NCBI RefSeq assembly: GCF_028290105.1 | Contig: NZ_JAQGKL010000231.1 | Coordinates: 1-59,756, forward strand | Origin: Methylobacterium sp. | GTDB lineage: Bacteria > Pseudomonadota > Alphaproteobacteria > Rhizobiales > Beijerinckiaceae | Length of the DNA stretch: 59,756 bases | Direction of reading: 5' to 3' | In this document: positions 58,115-59,756 of the stretch, in pieces | How positions within the stretch are numbered: the first letter of the stretch is position 1 | How the letters are laid out: each line of letters opens with the position of its first letter | Translations under genes and position numbers: made by a program | Notes under the pieces: model-generated | The model's database searches: none | What the model was told of the DNA's origin: nothing | The model's input: the letters and a program-made list of their open reading frames with translations, nothing else

Positions 58115-59671
58115 TCAATCCCGGACCTGGCCCCAGAACGCCGCCTTCCGCCCGTGCCTGCGGCGCAGACCTTCGCGGTATTCCTGCGGGTCGGGGCTGA
58201 TGCTTCCCGGCTCCAAGTGACCGGCCAAGTGGCCGAGGGCGGTCAGGTAGCGCGCGGCGTAGCCGTAGGCACTGGTCCGGCTACGCTCCAGGATCGCGTC
58301 GATCAGGAGGCGGTAGAGATCGGTGGCCGCCCGGGCCTCGGTGCGTTCCAGGGCCTCGGCGGCGGGCGCCAGGATCTCGTAGCGCCCGCCGTCCCAGCTG
58401 CCGCGATGGGCCGCCACGAGGCGGGCCGCGCGGGCGGGGTGCGGCCAATGCGTGAAGAAGGCGAGCGCCCGGTAGCGGTCGGGATGGGCTTCGACCACCG
58501 CGAAAGCCCGGTCCAGGGCCGCGTCGTCCTCGAAATCCGGCAGCTTGGCGAGGTAGGCGCGCAGCATGTCGCGGTCGAGGTAGGCCTCGAACTGGCGCCA
58601 GCGCAGCGCCTGCGCGGTCTCGGTTTCGCCAAGGGCGTCCAGGATGCGGACCTCCAGCGCGGCGCGCGCACGCTCGGGCGCCGATGTGTCGAACGCTCCG
58701 AAGACCAAGTCCTCGTGCGTGACGATGCGGGCGCTGCGCGCCTGCGGCCGTCGAACCCAGGCGAGGGCTTCCCCCGCCCGTCCCGCCGCGAGGAGACGCT
58801 CGGCGATCGGCACGCCGTTCGGGGAGCCGGAGGCGCGTTCGGTCTCGAGGTCGATGAAGGCGTCGACGTCGCCGGTGCGGTCGGCGAGCGCCTGGCGCAT
58901 CCGCACGAGGCGAGAGCGCTCGGCCTCCGCGCGCCAGTCCTGCTCGCGCCCCGCGGCGTCGGGGCGCGGGGGCGTCGCCGCGCTCAGTGCCGCATCCAGC
59001 GGTGCCAGCGTTGCCTCGGGCAGCCTCGGGATCAGGTCGTGGAGCAGGCGTTCCACCAGCCCGTATCCGTCCGTCTCAAGCCGCGCCACGAGGCGCAGGG
59101 ACATGGCGGCGGCCTCGGGGCCCGTCAGGTCCACGATCAGCGTGGCGGCGGCATCGGCGGCCCGCTCGTAGACGCCGTGGATGCGGCCGCTCGAATCGTC
59201 GGACCGTCCCAGCACGTCCCCGGCTCCCCCGAGGAAACGGATCAGCCGCTCGAGGCCCGAGCCGGGGTCGAGCGTCGCGAGCTCGTTCACCACGGTGGTG
59301 AGCATGGCGTCGAGGTCGGCGGCGAAGGCGCGCTGCTTCTGCCAGTCGATGTAGCCCTGGCCCCGTTCGAGGGCGGTGAGGCGCCGGTCGATCAGGGCCG
59401 CGACGGCGTCCGGCCCCTGCAGGCTCGCCACCGCCGCCGTCACCAGTTTCTTGAAGCCGGGGTTGCGGGCGGTCTCGGCCAGCACGAGTCCGATCAGGCG
59501 CTTCAGCCCGAGTTCGGTGAGGGTCTCGGGCGTCGGCGTGGTCTTTCGCGAGACGCGCTTCGGCTTCGCGGGGGCGGCTTTCGATGCCGTGGCCGCGGTC
59601 TGGGCCGCTTTCCGGGGCGCCTTCACCGTCGCGCCGGGGGCCTTCGGGGTCGCCGCTGCCTTACGCGCCAT
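58115..59671 (-). CDS. DUF6880 family protein
   Basis: 518 residues. The N-terminal 45 residues are a basic Lys/Ala/Pro tail (PKAPGATVKAPRKAAQ). A helical repeat region follows with LTELGLKRLIGLVLAETARNP and YIDWQKQRAFAADLDAML, then TPR-like helices (GEALAWVRRPQA, LRWRQFEAYLDRDMLRAYLAKLP). This layout fits DUF6880 as I recall it. Cytoplasmic, no membrane segment. Function unknown; a nucleic-acid contact by the basic tail is possible. Confidence 0.75.
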   Translation of the reverse strand: MARKAAATPKAPGATVKAPRKAAQTAATASKAAPAKPKRVSRKTTPTPETLTELGLKRLIGLVLAETARNPGFKKLVTAAVASLQGPDAVAALIDRRLTALERGQGYIDWQKQRAFAADLDAMLTTVVNELATLDPGSGLERLIRFLGGAGDVLGRSDDSSGRIHGVYERAADAAATLIVDLTGPEAAAMSLRLVARLETDGYGLVERLLHDLIPRLPEATLAPLDAALSAATPPRPDAAGREQDWRAEAERSRLVRMRQALADRTGDVDAFIDLETERASGSPNGVPIAERLLAAGRAGEALAWVRRPQARSARIVTHEDLVFGAFDTSAPERARAALEVRILDALGETETAQALRWRQFEAYLDRDMLRAYLAKLPDFEDDAALDRAFAVVEAHPDRYRALAFFTHWPHPARAARLVAAHRGSWDGGRYEILAPAAEALERTEARAATDLYRLLIDAILERSRTSAYGYAARYLTALGHLAGHLEPGSISPDPQEYREGLRRRHGRKAAFWGQVRD

Positions 59672-59756
59672 GCTCCGCTTCCCCCGACACGGAAAAACCT
59701 CGGCCGGACCGTCCGGCGCCCCATAGATCAGGGTCCGAGCAGGTCCAGCAAGAATG

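Overview
This is a high-GC (about 70%) alphaproteobacterial chromosome segment. It fits Methylobacterium/Methylorubrum or a close relative: it has a formaldehyde-activating enzyme paralogue, a MucR/Ros regulator, CtrA-type sites (TTAA-N7-TTAAC), a LexA-like half-site pair, and several DUF families common in Rhizobiales. Most of the window is core or housekeeping sequence. I see no transposase, integrase, phage gene, CRISPR array, tRNA or rRNA.

Layout. 1-6.2 kb: the tail of a ROK-family sugar kinase gene, then a methionine/one-carbon cluster of an ArsR-methyltransferase fusion regulator, metF and metH, with a perfect 20-bp palindrome over the regulator start. 6.3-13.8 kb: a lipoprotein, a small unknown gene, a Fae paralogue lacking the usual catalytic His, then on the minus strand dnaE2, a HisKA_2-type histidine kinase, a secreted protein and a methionine aminopeptidase. 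13.9-17.7 kb: a 2-hydroxyacid dehydrogenase, NudC, a HIT protein, a small membrane protein and a stand-alone LpxC-like deacetylase. 17.7-20.6 kb (minus): two tandem paralogous periplasmic proteins, a b-type cytochrome and a YedY/MsrP-like molybdoenzyme, probably one redox unit. 20.7-24.8 kb: a universal stress protein, then DUF429-Nudix-beta-carbonic anhydrase, a DUF3775 protein and a small secreted phospholipase-A2-like protein. 25.1-29.2 kb: a BTLCP protease with two CtrA boxes, a small secreted protein, an orphan YejE-type ABC permease, a DUF4112 protein and a class I aminotransferase.

29.8-39.2 kb: a complete MdtABC-TolC-like RND efflux operon (adaptor, two RND pumps, outer membrane lipoprotein) whose four genes are joined by 4-bp ATGA overlaps. 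39.4-43.8 kb: zwf, a membrane-anchored Mrr-like nuclease gene overlapping the zwf 3' end, mucR with a long AT-rich upstream region, and a class II aldolase. 44-46.6 kb: a Pat-type protein acyltransferase preceded by a six-codon upstream ORF. 47-48.1 kb: a cold shock gene and two small genes, each bounded by hairpins. 48.2-53.9 kb: a Tat-exported L,D-transpeptidase, small secreted proteins, a GAF/PAS histidine kinase and a GGDEF protein. 54.4-59.7 kb: a NarK-type transporter behind a sigma-54-like promoter, ComF, a glycine-rich small protein, a methyltransferase plus DUF427 pair, and a DUF6880 protein.

The most interesting points are: the palindromic operator of the methionine cluster; the His-less Fae; the tandem-paralogue/cytochrome b/molybdoenzyme unit; the secreted PLA2-like protein; the CtrA-controlled BTLCP; the pat upstream mini-ORF; and the 29.2-29.5 kb intergenic region, which has a large palindrome and a terminator with no gene in front of it. 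All family calls are by eye from motifs; no database search was run.
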